Origin: Dickeya aquatica
Lineage (GTDB): Bacteria; Pseudomonadota; Gammaproteobacteria; Enterobacterales; Enterobacteriaceae
Reading direction: 5' to 3'
DNA: 64,000 bases
Assembly: GCF_900095885.1 (NCBI RefSeq)
Contig: NZ_LT615367.1
Coordinates: forward strand, 372,001 to 436,000
Position numbers and translations under genes: made by a program. The notes below the pieces were generated by a model. It was not told the DNA's origin. It made no database searches and worked only from the letters and a program-made list of their open reading frames with translations. Each line of letters opens with the position of its first letter. Positions within the stretch are counted from its first letter, which is position 1. Below are positions 40,980-49,962 of the stretch, in pieces.

Positions 40980-41688
40980 ATCTCAGTGAACCTCCCCAGG
41001 CTCTTGTAGGACTTCACTCATCACTCAAAACACCACCGTGGGCGGGTATTTTTACCGCGCACTAACCGGGAGCGACTTTCTCACTGCACCATAATCGATG
41101 GCATCAGTGGTATGCGCCGCTCTCTTTGTCTTGCCTCTTGTAAGGTCTCACAAGTGGTGTGACTTGCTTGATGAGGGAGTCTTCTTCTTACTGCATAAAT
41201 ATGACGAGACGTTGGCTCGTCAGGAAAGCTTCCAGCGGATTCCCAAATTAACGACAAACCCGGTTCAGGTCAAATCTCCCGCCTGACAGAGCACTTTAGG
41301 GATAATATTTGCTTATGTTTATGAAATAAAAGAGATTTTTTAATAAAAATAAGACGTTGGCGAGAGAAGTTGATACCATAAATTGTGAGCGCTATCACTA
41401 TGCAATTAGCGAGTTTTTATCTATGCATGCTATACAAGACTGACTTTATGGCATGTTATTCTGCTTGTTGTGGTTTTTTTGCTGTATGACACTGTTTTTT
41501 ATTTGATGCTCATCTTTTAATGGAATGCGCATTACGGATAAGAAAAATTAATCAGCATTGCTATGATTTTATTTTCAATAAAAACGAATAAACATGCAAT
41601 TGTGTAAACCGGAGTGGATTGATCGCGGTCATCGCCGTTTTCAGGCACAGAAGGTAGGCTGATTTTTTGTGAAATGAAGAATCAGAAT
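40980..41688. other. 709-bp non-coding region upstream of gltB and yhcC
   Basis: No believable gene is present; a 62-codon open frame at 41098-41286 has no ribosome site and no family features. The stretch from about 41290 to 41600 is much richer in A and T than its neighbours, with several A/T tracts. In E. coli the gltBDF control region binds Lrp, IHF, CRP and ArgR, and this AT-rich segment is the likely counterpart. A CRP-like site is listed separately. Confidence 0.6.
41384..41399. promoter_or_regulatory. Candidate CRP site upstream of gltBD
   Basis: TGTGA-GCGCTA-TCACT matches TGTGA-N6-TCACA at nine of ten core bases. It lies about 405 bp before gltB and 290 bp before yhcC, in the AT-rich control region. 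It also resembles a LacI-family operator (ATTGTGAGCGCT). Confidence 0.5.
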
Positions 41689-42618
41689 ATGCAATTGCAA
41701 AAATTAATCAATATGTTTGGTGGTGATCTTCAACGCCGCTATGGTGAAAAGATTCACAAACTGACCTTACACGGCGGATTTAGCTGCCCAAACCGTGATG
41801 GCACGCTGGGGCGAGGCGGCTGTACGTTTTGCAATGTCGCCTCGTTTGCCGATGAACAGATGCAGCAACAAAGCATTGCCGACCAACTGGCGGCACAAGC
41901 CGGAAAAGTTAATCGCGCAAGCCGTTATCTGGCTTATTTTCAGGCCTATACCAGCACCTATGCCGAGGTGCAGGTGCTGGACTCCATGTATCGTCAGGCG
42001 TTGTCCGAGGCTGATATGGTTGGCTTGTGCGTTGGCACCCGGCCCGATTGTGTGCCCGATTCAGTGTTGGATTTGCTGGCTGCATACCATGAGCAAGGTT
42101 ATGAGGTTTGGCTGGAGCTTGGGCTGCAAAGCGCACACGATCGCACACTGCGTCGTATTAATCGCGGACATGATTTCACCTGCTATCAGCACACCGTAAA
42201 GCGCGCCCGTGACAGAGGGCTGAAAGTCTGTACCCACTTGATTGTCGGGCTGCCGGGGGAAACCGCTACGGATTGCCTGGAGACGCTACGACAGGTGGTG
42301 GCCGTGGGGGTTGAGGGAATAAAACTGCATCCGCTGCACATTGTGACGGGGAGCGTCATGGCTAAAGCCTGGCAGGCGGGGCGTTTATCGGCATTGACGC
42401 TCGAGCAGTATGTGGCCGTTGCCGGAGAGATGATTCGCCATACGCCACCGGATGTGGTCTATCACCGTATTTCTGCCAGTGCCCGTCGGCCAACCTTGCT
42501 GGCACCGTTATGGTGTGAAAATCGCTGGACCGGCATGGTTGGCGTTCATGATTATCTCCTGCAACGGGGTGAGCAGGGTTCCGCTCTGGGGCAACCGTTT
42601 CATTACACGCCTATTTAA
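41689..42618 (+). CDS. yhcC: YhcC, radical SAM protein of unknown function
   Basis: YhcC is a radical S-adenosylmethionine protein related to the Elp3/YtqA group; its substrate is unknown. The 309-residue product (E. coli 309) has the cluster cysteines in GGFSCPNRDGTLGRGGCTFCN (C-x11-C-x2-C), then VGTRPDCVPDSVLDLL and HLIVGLPGET. The start is set at 41689 by likeness to E. coli; an ATG five codons upstream (41674) is possible, and neither has a good ribosome site. arcB follows after about 93 bp. Confidence 0.93.
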   Translation: MQLQKLINMFGGDLQRRYGEKIHKLTLHGGFSCPNRDGTLGRGGCTFCNVASFADEQMQQQSIADQLAAQAGKVNRASRYLAYFQAYTSTYAEVQVLDSMYRQALSEADMVGLCVGTRPDCVPDSVLDLLAAYHEQGYEVWLELGLQSAHDRTLRRINRGHDFTCYQHTVKRARDRGLKVCTHLIVGLPGETATDCLETLRQVVAVGVEGIKLHPLHIVTGSVMAKAWQAGRLSALTLEQYVAVAGEMIRHTPPDVVYHRISASARRPTLLAPLWCENRWTGMVGVHDYLLQRGEQGSALGQPFHYTPI

Positions 42619-42711
42619 CCTTGAGTACCGCTCGCAAATTGACCGCACATTTACCGCCGGCATGATTTTTTTACGGTATCATTTCGGTGTTGATGATTAA
42701 GGAAAACTGCT

Positions 42712-45051
42712 ATGAGACAAATCAGGCTGCTGGCCCAGTACTACGTTGATTTAATGGTGAAACTGGGGCTGGTTCGTTTTTCTCTGCTGCTGGCGTCGGT
42801 GCTGGTGTTGCTGGCGCTGGTGGTACAGATGGCAGTGACGCTGCTGTTGAGCGGCAAAGTTGAAGATATCGATGTGGTGCGATCGATTTTCTTCGGGTTA
42901 CTTATTACCCCCTGGGCAGTGTATTTCCTGTCTGTTGTCGTCGAACAGCTTGAAGAGTCGCGCCAGCGCTTGTCGCGATTGGTGGCAAAGCTTGAAGAAA
43001 TGCGCCAGCGCGATCAGGAATTGAATGAGCAATTACAGGGCAACATAGCCCAACTGAATCAGGAAATCAGCGATCGTATCAAGGCTGAGGAAGCCCGTTT
43101 GTTGATGGTGGCCAAATTGCGCGAGGAGATGGCGCGGCGTGAGCAGGCGCAACGAGAGCTGGAACAGCAGTCAGCGCTGCTGCGCTCTTTTTTGGATGCC
43201 TCGCCAGATTTGGTGTACTACCGCAATGAAAATAAAGAATTTTCCGGCTGTAACCGGGCGATGGAACTGCTGCTTGGCAAGAGCCAGAAACAGCTTATCG
43301 GCCTGACACCCAAAGATGTTTATCCGCCAGACATTGCCGAAAAAGTAATGGAAACGGATGAAAAAGTGTTCCGTCATAACGTCTCGCTGACGTACGAACA
43401 ATGGCTGGTTTATCCCGATGGGCGCAAGGCCTGTTTTGAGCTGCGCAAAGTCCCTTTTTACGACCGCATGGGTAAGCGGCACGGGCTGATGGGGTTTGGC
43501 CGCGATATTACCGAGCGTAAGCGCTATCAGGACGCGTTAGAGAACGCCAGCAGGGAGAAGACCACCTTTATCTCAACGATCAGCCACGAGCTTCGTACGC
43601 CGCTTAATGGCATTGTCGGGTTAAGTCGCATTCTGCTGGATACCCATCTGGACGCCGAGCAACAAAAATACCTGAAGACGATTCATGTCAGCGCCATCAC
43701 CCTTGGCAATATCTTCAACGATATTATCGAAATGGATAAACAGGAACGGCGCAAGGTTCAACTGGATAACCAGCCGGTAGATTTTGTCGGCTTTGTGGTG
43801 GACCTGGAAAATCTGGGCGGGCTGCTGGCTCAGCCCAAAGGGTTACAACTGGATATGGAACTGCATCAGCCTTTGCCCAAAACCATCATTACCGATGGAA
43901 CGCGGCTGCGCCAGATTCTCTGGAACTTGCTGAGTAATGCGGTGAAGTTTACCCGAGAAGGGCATGTGGCGGTGCGCGTCTGGCACGATAAGGGAGACGG
44001 CCTGCGCTTCGAGGTCGAAGATTCGGGAATGGGCATACCCGCTGACGAGCTGGAGAAAATTTTCTCTATGTACTATCAGGTGAAAGACCAGCATGGCGGC
44101 AAGCCTGCTACCGGCACCGGTATCGGTCTGGCGGTTTCCAAGCGTCTGGCACAGAGCATGGGAGGGGATATTCAGGTACGCAGTGAACTGGGTAAAGGCT
44201 CCTGTTTTACGTTAACGGTACAGGCACCTGCCGTGCAGGGCGAAGCCGATGAGCAAGACTCACAGGATGCATTACCACTGCCAGCGCTGCATGTCCTGCT
44301 CGTTGAGGATATTGAACTCAACGTGGTGGTGGCGCGCTCGGTGCTGGAGAAGCTTGGCAGCAGTGTGGAAGTCGCCATGACCGGTCAGGATGCCCTCGAT
44401 ATGTTCGACCCGGATGAGTTTGACCTGGTGCTGCTGGACATTCAGTTGCCCGACATGACGGGGCTGGATGTGGCGCGCTGTCTGCGTGAACGTTATACCG
44501 GCCAGACAATGCCGCCGCTGGTGGCGCTGACAGCCAATGTGCTTAAGGATAAAAAAGAGTACCTCGATGCCGGGATGGATGATGTGCTGAGTAAACCACT
44601 GTCCGTACCGGCACTGACGGCGGTGATTCAGCAGTATTGGGATCATCATGCACAACCAGAGTTGAGAGTGGATACAGTGGATAAAGATTCAATGCACGAG
44701 CGGATACTGGATATTCCGATGCTGGAGCAATATCTCGAACTGGTGGGGCCGCAACTGATTCATCAAAGTCTGGCGATGTTTGAACAGATGATGCCAGGCT
44801 ATCTGGCGATTCTTGAGTCCAACATGACAGCGCGCGATCAGAAAGGGATTGCGGAAGAAGGGCACAAAATCAAAGGGGCGGCAGGCTCAGTGGGGTTACG
44901 CCATCTGCAACAGGTTGCGCAACAGATTCAAACGACGACATTGCCAGCATGGTGGGACAACGTACAAGAGTGGGTGGATGAGCTGAAACATGACTGGCAG
45001 CAGGATGTTCAGGTGCTGAAGGAATGGGTTTCAGAGGCTGAAAAAAAATGA
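42712..45051 (+). CDS. arcB: ArcB, hybrid sensor kinase of the anoxic redox control system
   Basis: ArcB senses quinone redox state and phosphorylates ArcA. The 779-residue tripartite kinase has two N-terminal membrane helices (about residues 22-48 and 57-77), a coiled-coil/PAS region with redox cysteines C180 and C241, the transmitter histidine H292 (STISHELRTPLNG), the ATP site, a receiver aspartate D576 (LVLLDIQLPD) and the HPt histidine H718 (EEGHKIKGAAGS). The sites agree with E. coli H292, D576 and H717. Its last codons overlap the U-run of ArcZ on the other strand. Confidence 0.98.
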   Translation: MRQIRLLAQYYVDLMVKLGLVRFSLLLASVLVLLALVVQMAVTLLLSGKVEDIDVVRSIFFGLLITPWAVYFLSVVVEQLEESRQRLSRLVAKLEEMRQRDQELNEQLQGNIAQLNQEISDRIKAEEARLLMVAKLREEMARREQAQRELEQQSALLRSFLDASPDLVYYRNENKEFSGCNRAMELLLGKSQKQLIGLTPKDVYPPDIAEKVMETDEKVFRHNVSLTYEQWLVYPDGRKACFELRKVPFYDRMGKRHGLMGFGRDITERKRYQDALENASREKTTFISTISHELRTPLNGIVGLSRILLDTHLDAEQQKYLKTIHVSAITLGNIFNDIIEMDKQERRKVQLDNQPVDFVGFVVDLENLGGLLAQPKGLQLDMELHQPLPKTIITDGTRLRQILWNLLSNAVKFTREGHVAVRVWHDKGDGLRFEVEDSGMGIPADELEKIFSMYYQVKDQHGGKPATGTGIGLAVSKRLAQSMGGDIQVRSELGKGSCFTLTVQAPAVQGEADEQDSQDALPLPALHVLLVEDIELNVVVARSVLEKLGSSVEVAMTGQDALDMFDPDEFDLVLLDIQLPDMTGLDVARCLRERYTGQTMPPLVALTANVLKDKKEYLDAGMDDVLSKPLSVPALTAVIQQYWDHHAQPELRVDTVDKDSMHERILDIPMLEQYLELVGPQLIHQSLAMFEQMMPGYLAILESNMTARDQKGIAEEGHKIKGAAGSVGLRHLQQVAQQIQTTTLPAWWDNVQEWVDELKHDWQQDVQVLKEWVSEAEKK

Positions 45052-45168
45052 CCCCGACCGAAGCCGGGGTGCGCGAATTATGCGCCAACACCAGGGAAAG
45101 CTGTAAGCTCGCGTTCGCTCTCAGATATCGTTGGTACGCAAGCAGTTTTGAAATCCCATTATTCTGGC
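45042..45168 (-). ncRNA. arcZ: ArcZ, Hfq-dependent small RNA
   Basis: ArcZ activates rpoS translation and represses several mRNAs, and is itself repressed by ArcA-P. Read on the minus strand, 45100 down to 45082 gives TTTCCCTGGTGTTGGCGCA, the conserved seed region of E. coli ArcZ. It is followed by TTCGCGCACCCCGGC...CGGGGTCA and eight T (45041-45048), the same 3' end and terminator. Position between arcB and elbB is also conserved. The 5' end is estimated from a TATGGT -10 element at 45181-45176; the 5' half is less conserved. In E. coli, processing leaves the 3' part as the stable form. Confidence 0.9.
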
Positions 45169-45288
45169 AACACACACCATAGCAAATATGGCGTCGTTTG
45201 TTACAAGAATCATTAAAATGTGTGATGTAGATTAGTGTTTGTCAATCAAAAAATCAATTAGTTGATGTAATGAAATGAGGCTTGAGTG

Positions 45289-45939
45289 ATGAAAAAAGTC
45301 GGTGTCGTACTCAGCGGATGTGGTGTTTATGATGGTTCAGAGATTCACGAAGTTGTCTTGACTCTGCTTGCAATTGATCGTGCGGGGGCGTGTGCAGTCT
45401 GTTTTGCACCTGACAAGGCTCAGAGCCATGTGGTCAATCATCTGACCGGGGAGGAAACCGGTGAGAAACGCAATGTTTTAGCGGAGTCAGCGCGTATTAC
45501 CCGCGGCAATGTTCAACCGTTATCCAGTGCCGATCCGCAACAGCTTGATGCGCTGATTGTGCCCGGTGGCTTTGGTGCTGCAAAAAATTTGAGTGATTTT
45601 GCCGTACGTGGTGCGGCCTGTGAGGTTGATAACGACCTGAAAATACTTACTCAGGAAATTCATAAGAAAGGTAAACCAATCGGCTTTATTTGTATCGCTC
45701 CGGCCCTCCTGCCAAAACTGCTGAATACTCCGGTGCAGCTTACAATTGGTCATGATGAAGCGACTGCTCAGGCCATCACGGAGATGGGCGGCATACACGT
45801 TATCTGCCCGGTTGATGATGTGGTTGTTGATGTTGCCAACAACATTGTGACCACGCCAGCCTACATGCTAGCCAACTCTATTGCAGAGGCTGCGACCGGG
45901 ATTGAGAAACTGGTGGCGCAGGTTTTGGAACTGGCGTAA
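45289..45939 (+). CDS. elbB: ElbB (YhbL), DJ-1/PfpI-family protein
   Basis: ElbB is a class-I glutamine-amidotransferase-like protein; glyoxalase III-type activity and a role in isoprenoid synthesis have been proposed. The 216-residue product contains the opening [20 protein letters not shown], the loop [19 protein letters not shown] and the nucleophile-elbow region [17 protein letters not shown] with a cysteine. ATG 45289 follows an in-frame GTG at 45286. Its stop overlaps the mtgA start by one base. Confidence 0.94.
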   Translation: MKKVGVVLSGCGVYDGSEIHEVVLTLLAIDRAGACAVCFAPDKAQSHVVNHLTGEETGEKRNVLAESARITRGNVQPLSSADPQQLDALIVPGGFGAAKNLSDFAVRGAACEVDNDLKILTQEIHKKGKPIGFICIAPALLPKLLNTPVQLTIGHDEATAQAITEMGGIHVICPVDDVVVDVANNIVTTPAYMLANSIAEAATGIEKLVAQVLELA

Positions 45940-46688
45940 TGCGAGCGCGTCTGCTAAAGCGAACTAGCGGGATGAACCGATGGTGGATGCCCGTCAGGCG
46001 CTGGGGATTGCGCATACTGTGCAGCGCGGTTGCGTTATGGCTGGCCGCTATCGTGCTGTTTGCCTTTTTACCGGTTCCTTTCTCTGCGGTGATGATAGAC
46101 CGGCAGATGAGCGCCTGGCTGGATGGGGATTTTAGTTATATCGCACATTCAGACTGGGTTGCGATGGAGGAGATTGCCCCGGTGGTTCCGCTGGCGGTGA
46201 TGGCGGCAGAAGATCAAAAGTTTCCCCGTCATTGGGGGTTTGATTTTGAGGCTATTTCAGCGGCACTTCGGCACAACGAACAGCATGAAAACCGCATTCG
46301 CGGTGCCTCTACGCTGTCTCAGCAAATGGTGAAGAACCTGCTGCTGTGGGATGGACGCAGTTGGTTGCGCAAGGGGCTGGAAGCGGGGTTAACGGTTGCG
46401 GTGGAAATGGTCTGGACTAAGCGACGCATTTTGACGGTATACCTGAATATTGTTGAATTTGGGCCCGGTATTTTTGGCATTGAGGCGGCATCACAGCGGT
46501 TTTTTAATAAACCAGCCAGTCGGTTAACGGCATCAGAAGCTGCGCTGCTGGCCGCGGTGTTACCGAATCCAATCCGTTATCATGCCAATAAGCCATCAGG
46601 TTATGTTGTGCGTCGCCAGCAATGGATTTTACGCCAGATGCATCAGATTGGCGGGCCAGGGTTTCTGGAAATTAACCAATTATATTAA
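45939..46688 (+). CDS. mtgA: MtgA, monofunctional peptidoglycan glycosyltransferase
   Basis: MtgA polymerises lipid II into glycan strands (family GT51) at the inner membrane and associates with the divisome. The 249-residue product has one N-terminal membrane helix (about residues 24-48), the catalytic-site motif [15 protein letters not shown] with its glutamate, and the second motif [29 protein letters not shown] 45939 overlaps the elbB TAA; a second ATG at 45972 would shorten the cytosolic tail by 11 residues. A terminator follows. Confidence 0.95.
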   Translation: MRARLLKRTSGMNRWWMPVRRWGLRILCSAVALWLAAIVLFAFLPVPFSAVMIDRQMSAWLDGDFSYIAHSDWVAMEEIAPVVPLAVMAAEDQKFPRHWGFDFEAISAALRHNEQHENRIRGASTLSQQMVKNLLLWDGRSWLRKGLEAGLTVAVEMVWTKRRILTVYLNIVEFGPGIFGIEAASQRFFNKPASRLTASEAALLAAVLPNPIRYHANKPSGYVVRRQQWILRQMHQIGGPGFLEINQLY

Positions 46689-46694
46689 CGTGCT

Positions 46695-46736
46695 GGAAAC
46701 AGGCTCCTGATATTAGGGAGCGGTTTCCATTTTTTG
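46695..46736 (+). terminator. Rho-independent terminator of elbB-mtgA
   Basis: GGAAAC...GCTCC pairs with GGAGC...GTTTCC, forming a two-part stem that is followed by ATTTTTTG. Confidence 0.78.
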
Positions 46737-46984
46737 ACTCACTTCACGCCACGTTTATATTTTTCCATCTGTTCGTCACCGGGATGTCAGCCGTTTTTAC
46801 AATGTGGTGAGACAGCGGGAGATTTCGGCGTTGTCAGCGCGGAATCAGCAATCTGCCGTGTGAATACCATTTTGCCACGGCGTGCAGGCTGAAGAGGCTC
46901 CGTCGGGGAGTCTGTTTCCGGTAGAATCGTATTCTGTAAAAAAATTAATAAAAATCATAATGGTATGAGGTTAAGGAGACGAAG

Positions 46985-48292
46985 ATGCGGCCTGGTATCG
47001 TGTTGCTGATGTCACTTTCATTATGGTGGAGTGCGGCAGGTTTAGGTGCTACCGCGCCTAAAAACGACAATTCTGCTTATGTATTTTTGCAGCATGATGC
47101 CCTTGTTGAGGCCAGACAGCAGCTTCAGCAGCACCGTGCTCTCCCACAGACACAACAGGCGTATCAGGCGTTGCTGCATGCAGCCGATCAGGCGTTGAAA
47201 TCGCCACTGCTGTCGGTTACTCAAAAACTTTCAATACCCGGGAGTGGCGATCGGCATGATTACCTGAGTCTGGCTGCCTATTGGTGGCCAGACCCACAGC
47301 AGAAAAATGGGCTGCCCTGGGTGCGCCGTGATGGCAAGGTGAATCCGGCGACCAAGAGTGAGGAAACGGATGCGGTTCGTATGGCGACATTCACCCAACG
47401 AGCCAGAGTATTGGCACTGGCGTGGTATTTTTCGGGTAAACCCGCGTACGCGGACAAGGCTATCACGATGATTCGCACCTGGTTTATTAACCCGCAGACA
47501 CGTATGAACCCTAATCTGAACTATGCGCAAGCTATTCCGGGGCATAATCAGGGGCATGGTCGTGGGGCCGGGGTTTTGGATGGGCGCTATTTCGCTACCC
47601 GTATTGTCGATACGTTGCTGATATTGCGCCAGGCTCCGGGCTGGCACCCAGACGATGAGCAGTCGATACGGCAATGGATGACGGAGTATTTGTCATGGTT
47701 ACAGAACAGCCCTTCAGGCAAGCAGGAGTCGGCGGCCAGAAATAATCATGGTACCTGGTATGCGGTACAGGTCGCCGGGATCGCAGCTTATCTGGGTAAA
47801 ACCGAGACGGTAAGCGCGATGATAGCGCTGGTGCGTCAGAAACTGGCGCACCAACTGGCCGCAGACGGTTCCCAGCCGGAAGAGCTGGCGCGTACCCGCT
47901 CGTTTCATTACAGCGTGTTTAATCTTCAGGCTGCCAGCCTGATGGCAGTGCTGGCGGCGCGCAATAGTGAAGATTTATGGCATGCCAAGACGCCCCGTGG
48001 CAGTAGCCTGTTGTCTGCTCTCGATTTTATGGCCCCTTATCTGGATGCTGCGCGTCCATGGCCATATAAAACGATGGGCAGAGAGAGTGGTGTATTGATT
48101 CCCCTGCTGTTGCAGGCTGAGCGCGCAACGGGTTCGCCACGTTATCAGGCTATTATCCTTCAGGCTGGTTTTGTGCACTTTCTGCGCGGTGAGCGGGAAA
48201 GTACGACGGGTATCAGCCCTGACATTCGCTGGTCGAGCTGGCTGTTATCGCGCCCTGTGAACGTGAATGACAACGCGGTAGCTGGAAAATAG
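46985..48292 (+). CDS. Secreted alginate-lyase-family polysaccharide lyase
   Basis: This 435-residue protein has a signal peptide (about residues 1-22, cleavage near GLGA-TA) and an alginate-lyase-type (alpha/alpha)-toroid domain. Support comes from DYLSLAAYWWPDPQ, the NNHGTWY motif corresponding to the catalytic Asn-His segment of PL5-like lyases, and RSFHYSVFNLQA with a candidate catalytic Arg/His/Tyr set. It would act in the periplasm or outside on a uronic-acid polymer; the true substrate is unknown. AAGGAG precedes the ATG. It stands alone between mtgA and dolP and is absent from that place in E. coli. Confidence 0.82.
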   Translation: MRPGIVLLMSLSLWWSAAGLGATAPKNDNSAYVFLQHDALVEARQQLQQHRALPQTQQAYQALLHAADQALKSPLLSVTQKLSIPGSGDRHDYLSLAAYWWPDPQQKNGLPWVRRDGKVNPATKSEETDAVRMATFTQRARVLALAWYFSGKPAYADKAITMIRTWFINPQTRMNPNLNYAQAIPGHNQGHGRGAGVLDGRYFATRIVDTLLILRQAPGWHPDDEQSIRQWMTEYLSWLQNSPSGKQESAARNNHGTWYAVQVAGIAAYLGKTETVSAMIALVRQKLAHQLAADGSQPEELARTRSFHYSVFNLQAASLMAVLAARNSEDLWHAKTPRGSSLLSALDFMAPYLDAARPWPYKTMGRESGVLIPLLLQAERATGSPRYQAIILQAGFVHFLRGERESTTGISPDIRWSSWLLSRPVNVNDNAVAGK

Positions 48293-48388
48293 TCAGGGGC
48301 GGTTGGTGGGGAAACCATCAGCGGGTTGAGGAGTCAGGGCAGCGAAAGCTGCTGCCCTGTAGCGAAGGGAACAAGGTTGGCGGTTGTG

Positions 48389-48964
48389 CTAGTCAAGGTA
48401 GCCAAAGGCGGTAGTCACATGTTTAACACCACTGACCTTGCTGGCGATTTGTGCCGCAGAGGTGCCCTCACGGCGAGTAACCAGCCCGAGCAGGAACACT
48501 TCGCTATTCTCCGTTGTCACCTTCACATTGGAGGATTTCACCGTATCACTGGCGAGCAACTGGGAGCGCACTTTGGTGGTAATCCAGGTATCCATGGATG
48601 CCGTTCCGAGAGAGATTGGCGTACCTTTACGAATTTCGTTGTACACCTCGGTAGTCCCTTCAACGCCCATGGCGATTTGTTTTGCCCGGTTTGCCAGTTC
48701 GGTGTTGTTTGTCTGGCCGGTCAGCAGCACTTTGCCCTGATAAGCGGTAACCGAAACTCTGGCCTCTTTGCTTAGCTGGGTATCTTTGCCCAGTGCGTTA
48801 GATACTCTGACCTCCAGTGTGCCATCATCAACCTGGGTGCCGACGGTGCGGGGATCGGTTGCGGATTTGGTGGCCACGGCCGCACTACCGACGGCGACTG
48901 CGCCAATGCAGCCTTGCAGCATCAGGCAGGCTGATAGCATGGCGATGCAATAAAAGATCCTCAT
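48389..48964 (-). CDS. dolP: DolP (YraP), outer-membrane BON-domain lipoprotein
   Basis: DolP is a sigma-E-regulated lipoprotein that supports outer-membrane integrity and BamA function and binds anionic phospholipids at the division site. The 191-residue product has a lipobox LQGC (Cys19) and two BON domains (about residues 45-115 and 120-191, with VSVTAYQGKVLLTGQTNN and VKVTTENSEVFLLGLVTRREG). AAGGAG precedes the ATG. It follows diaA after 10 bp, the E. coli order. Confidence 0.95.
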   Translation of the reverse strand: MRIFYCIAMLSACLMLQGCIGAVAVGSAAVATKSATDPRTVGTQVDDGTLEVRVSNALGKDTQLSKEARVSVTAYQGKVLLTGQTNNTELANRAKQIAMGVEGTTEVYNEIRKGTPISLGTASMDTWITTKVRSQLLASDTVKSSNVKVTTENSEVFLLGLVTRREGTSAAQIASKVSGVKHVTTAFGYLD

Positions 48965-48974
48965 GGAGCACTCC

Positions 48975-49565
48975 TTAATCGTTCTGGTGTGGGAAAAGTG
49001 TGTTATCGATAAGATCGCACAAGCAGTTCACGGTCAGCATGTGGACTTCCTGAATACGGGCACTGCGATGAGAAGGAATGCGAATTTCAACATCTTGCTG
49101 CCCCAGCAACCCGGCGAGTTCTCCGCCATCGTGACCCGTTAGTGCGACGATAGTCATATCGCGGGTGACGGCGGCCTCTACCGCTTTGACGATATCCCGG
49201 CTGTTACCGCGCGCAGATATCGCCAGTAGCACATCACCGGCCTGACCCAATGCTCGTACCTGCTTGGCATAAACCTCTTCATGCAAGCGATCGTTAGCGA
49301 TTGCCGTTAAGACCACATTATCGGCATTAAGTGCAATGGCCGGAAGGCTCGGGCGCTCGGTTTCAAAACGATTAATCATACTGGCGGCAAAATGCTGTGC
49401 GTTGGCAGCAGAAGTGCCGTTACCACAGCACAGAATTTTGTTGCCATTGAGCAGGGATTGCACCATCGCCATGGCGGCGCGCGAAATGGCATCAGGCAGC
49501 GCTTCAGCCGCGGCAATCTGGGTTTGGATACTCTCCGTGAAACAACCTTTAATTCTCTCCAGCAC
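48975..49565 (-). CDS. diaA: DiaA, DnaA-initiator-associating protein
   Basis: DiaA is a tetrameric SIS-domain protein that binds DnaA and promotes timely initiation at oriC. The 196-residue product matches E. coli closely: [48 protein letters not shown] and [29 protein letters not shown]. The start codon is GTG at 49565. It lies between yraN and dolP. Confidence 0.96.
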   Translation of the reverse strand: MLERIKGCFTESIQTQIAAAEALPDAISRAAMAMVQSLLNGNKILCCGNGTSAANAQHFAASMINRFETERPSLPAIALNADNVVLTAIANDRLHEEVYAKQVRALGQAGDVLLAISARGNSRDIVKAVEAAVTRDMTIVALTGHDGGELAGLLGQQDVEIRIPSHRSARIQEVHMLTVNCLCDLIDNTLFPHQND

Positions 49566-49605
49566 GTTTTTTAACCTGTTTTGAAGTTGAAAATCACGAT
49601 GTTAC

Positions 49606-49962
49606 TTAGTCTGGCTGGCCAAATGCATTGGGAAGCCACTCTACCTGTGTTCCGGTGACGGCCAGTACATCGAAACGGCAATCAGCAGTGTCGAAACTTT
49701 GGCCCTGATGCAACAACCATAGCGCAGCGGCATGTAACAGGTGCCGCTGTTTTTGTCGCGTGACACTGGCTGCCGCGCTGCCAAACACGCTGTTGCGGCG
49801 ATAGCGCACCTCGACAAACACCCAGGTGCTGCCATCACGCATGATCAAGTCTAGCTCCCCGCCACGTACCGCGATGTTCGCCGCAACAAACGTCAGCCCT
49901 GCCCGTTCGAGGTAGTGGCGAGCCAACTGTTCGTACTGGCCGCCGGTGAGTCGTCGGTTCAG
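49606..49962 (-). CDS. yraN: YraN, UPF0102 endonuclease-like protein with non-standard start
   Basis: YraN belongs to the UPF0102 family with a restriction-endonuclease-like fold; its role is unknown. The core [23 protein letters not shown] has the catalytic-type E-D-ExR pattern. The frame has no ATG or GTG near the expected start. TTG at 49926 would cut off the conserved N-terminal [17 protein letters not shown] helix; reading on to CTG at 49962 restores it. That CTG overlaps the lpoA stop (CTGA), suggesting coupled translation. Exact start is therefore uncertain. Confidence 0.8.
   Translation of the reverse strand: MNRRLTGGQYEQLARHYLERAGLTFVAANIAVRGGELDLIMRDGSTWVFVEVRYRRNSVFGSAAASVTRQKQRHLLHAAALWLLHQGQSFDTADCRFDVLAVTGTQVEWLPNAFGQPD

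Noticed and set aside
41098..41286. 62-codon open frame upstream of gltB
   Set aside because: No ribosome site and composition unlike coding sequence; it lies in the gltB control region.
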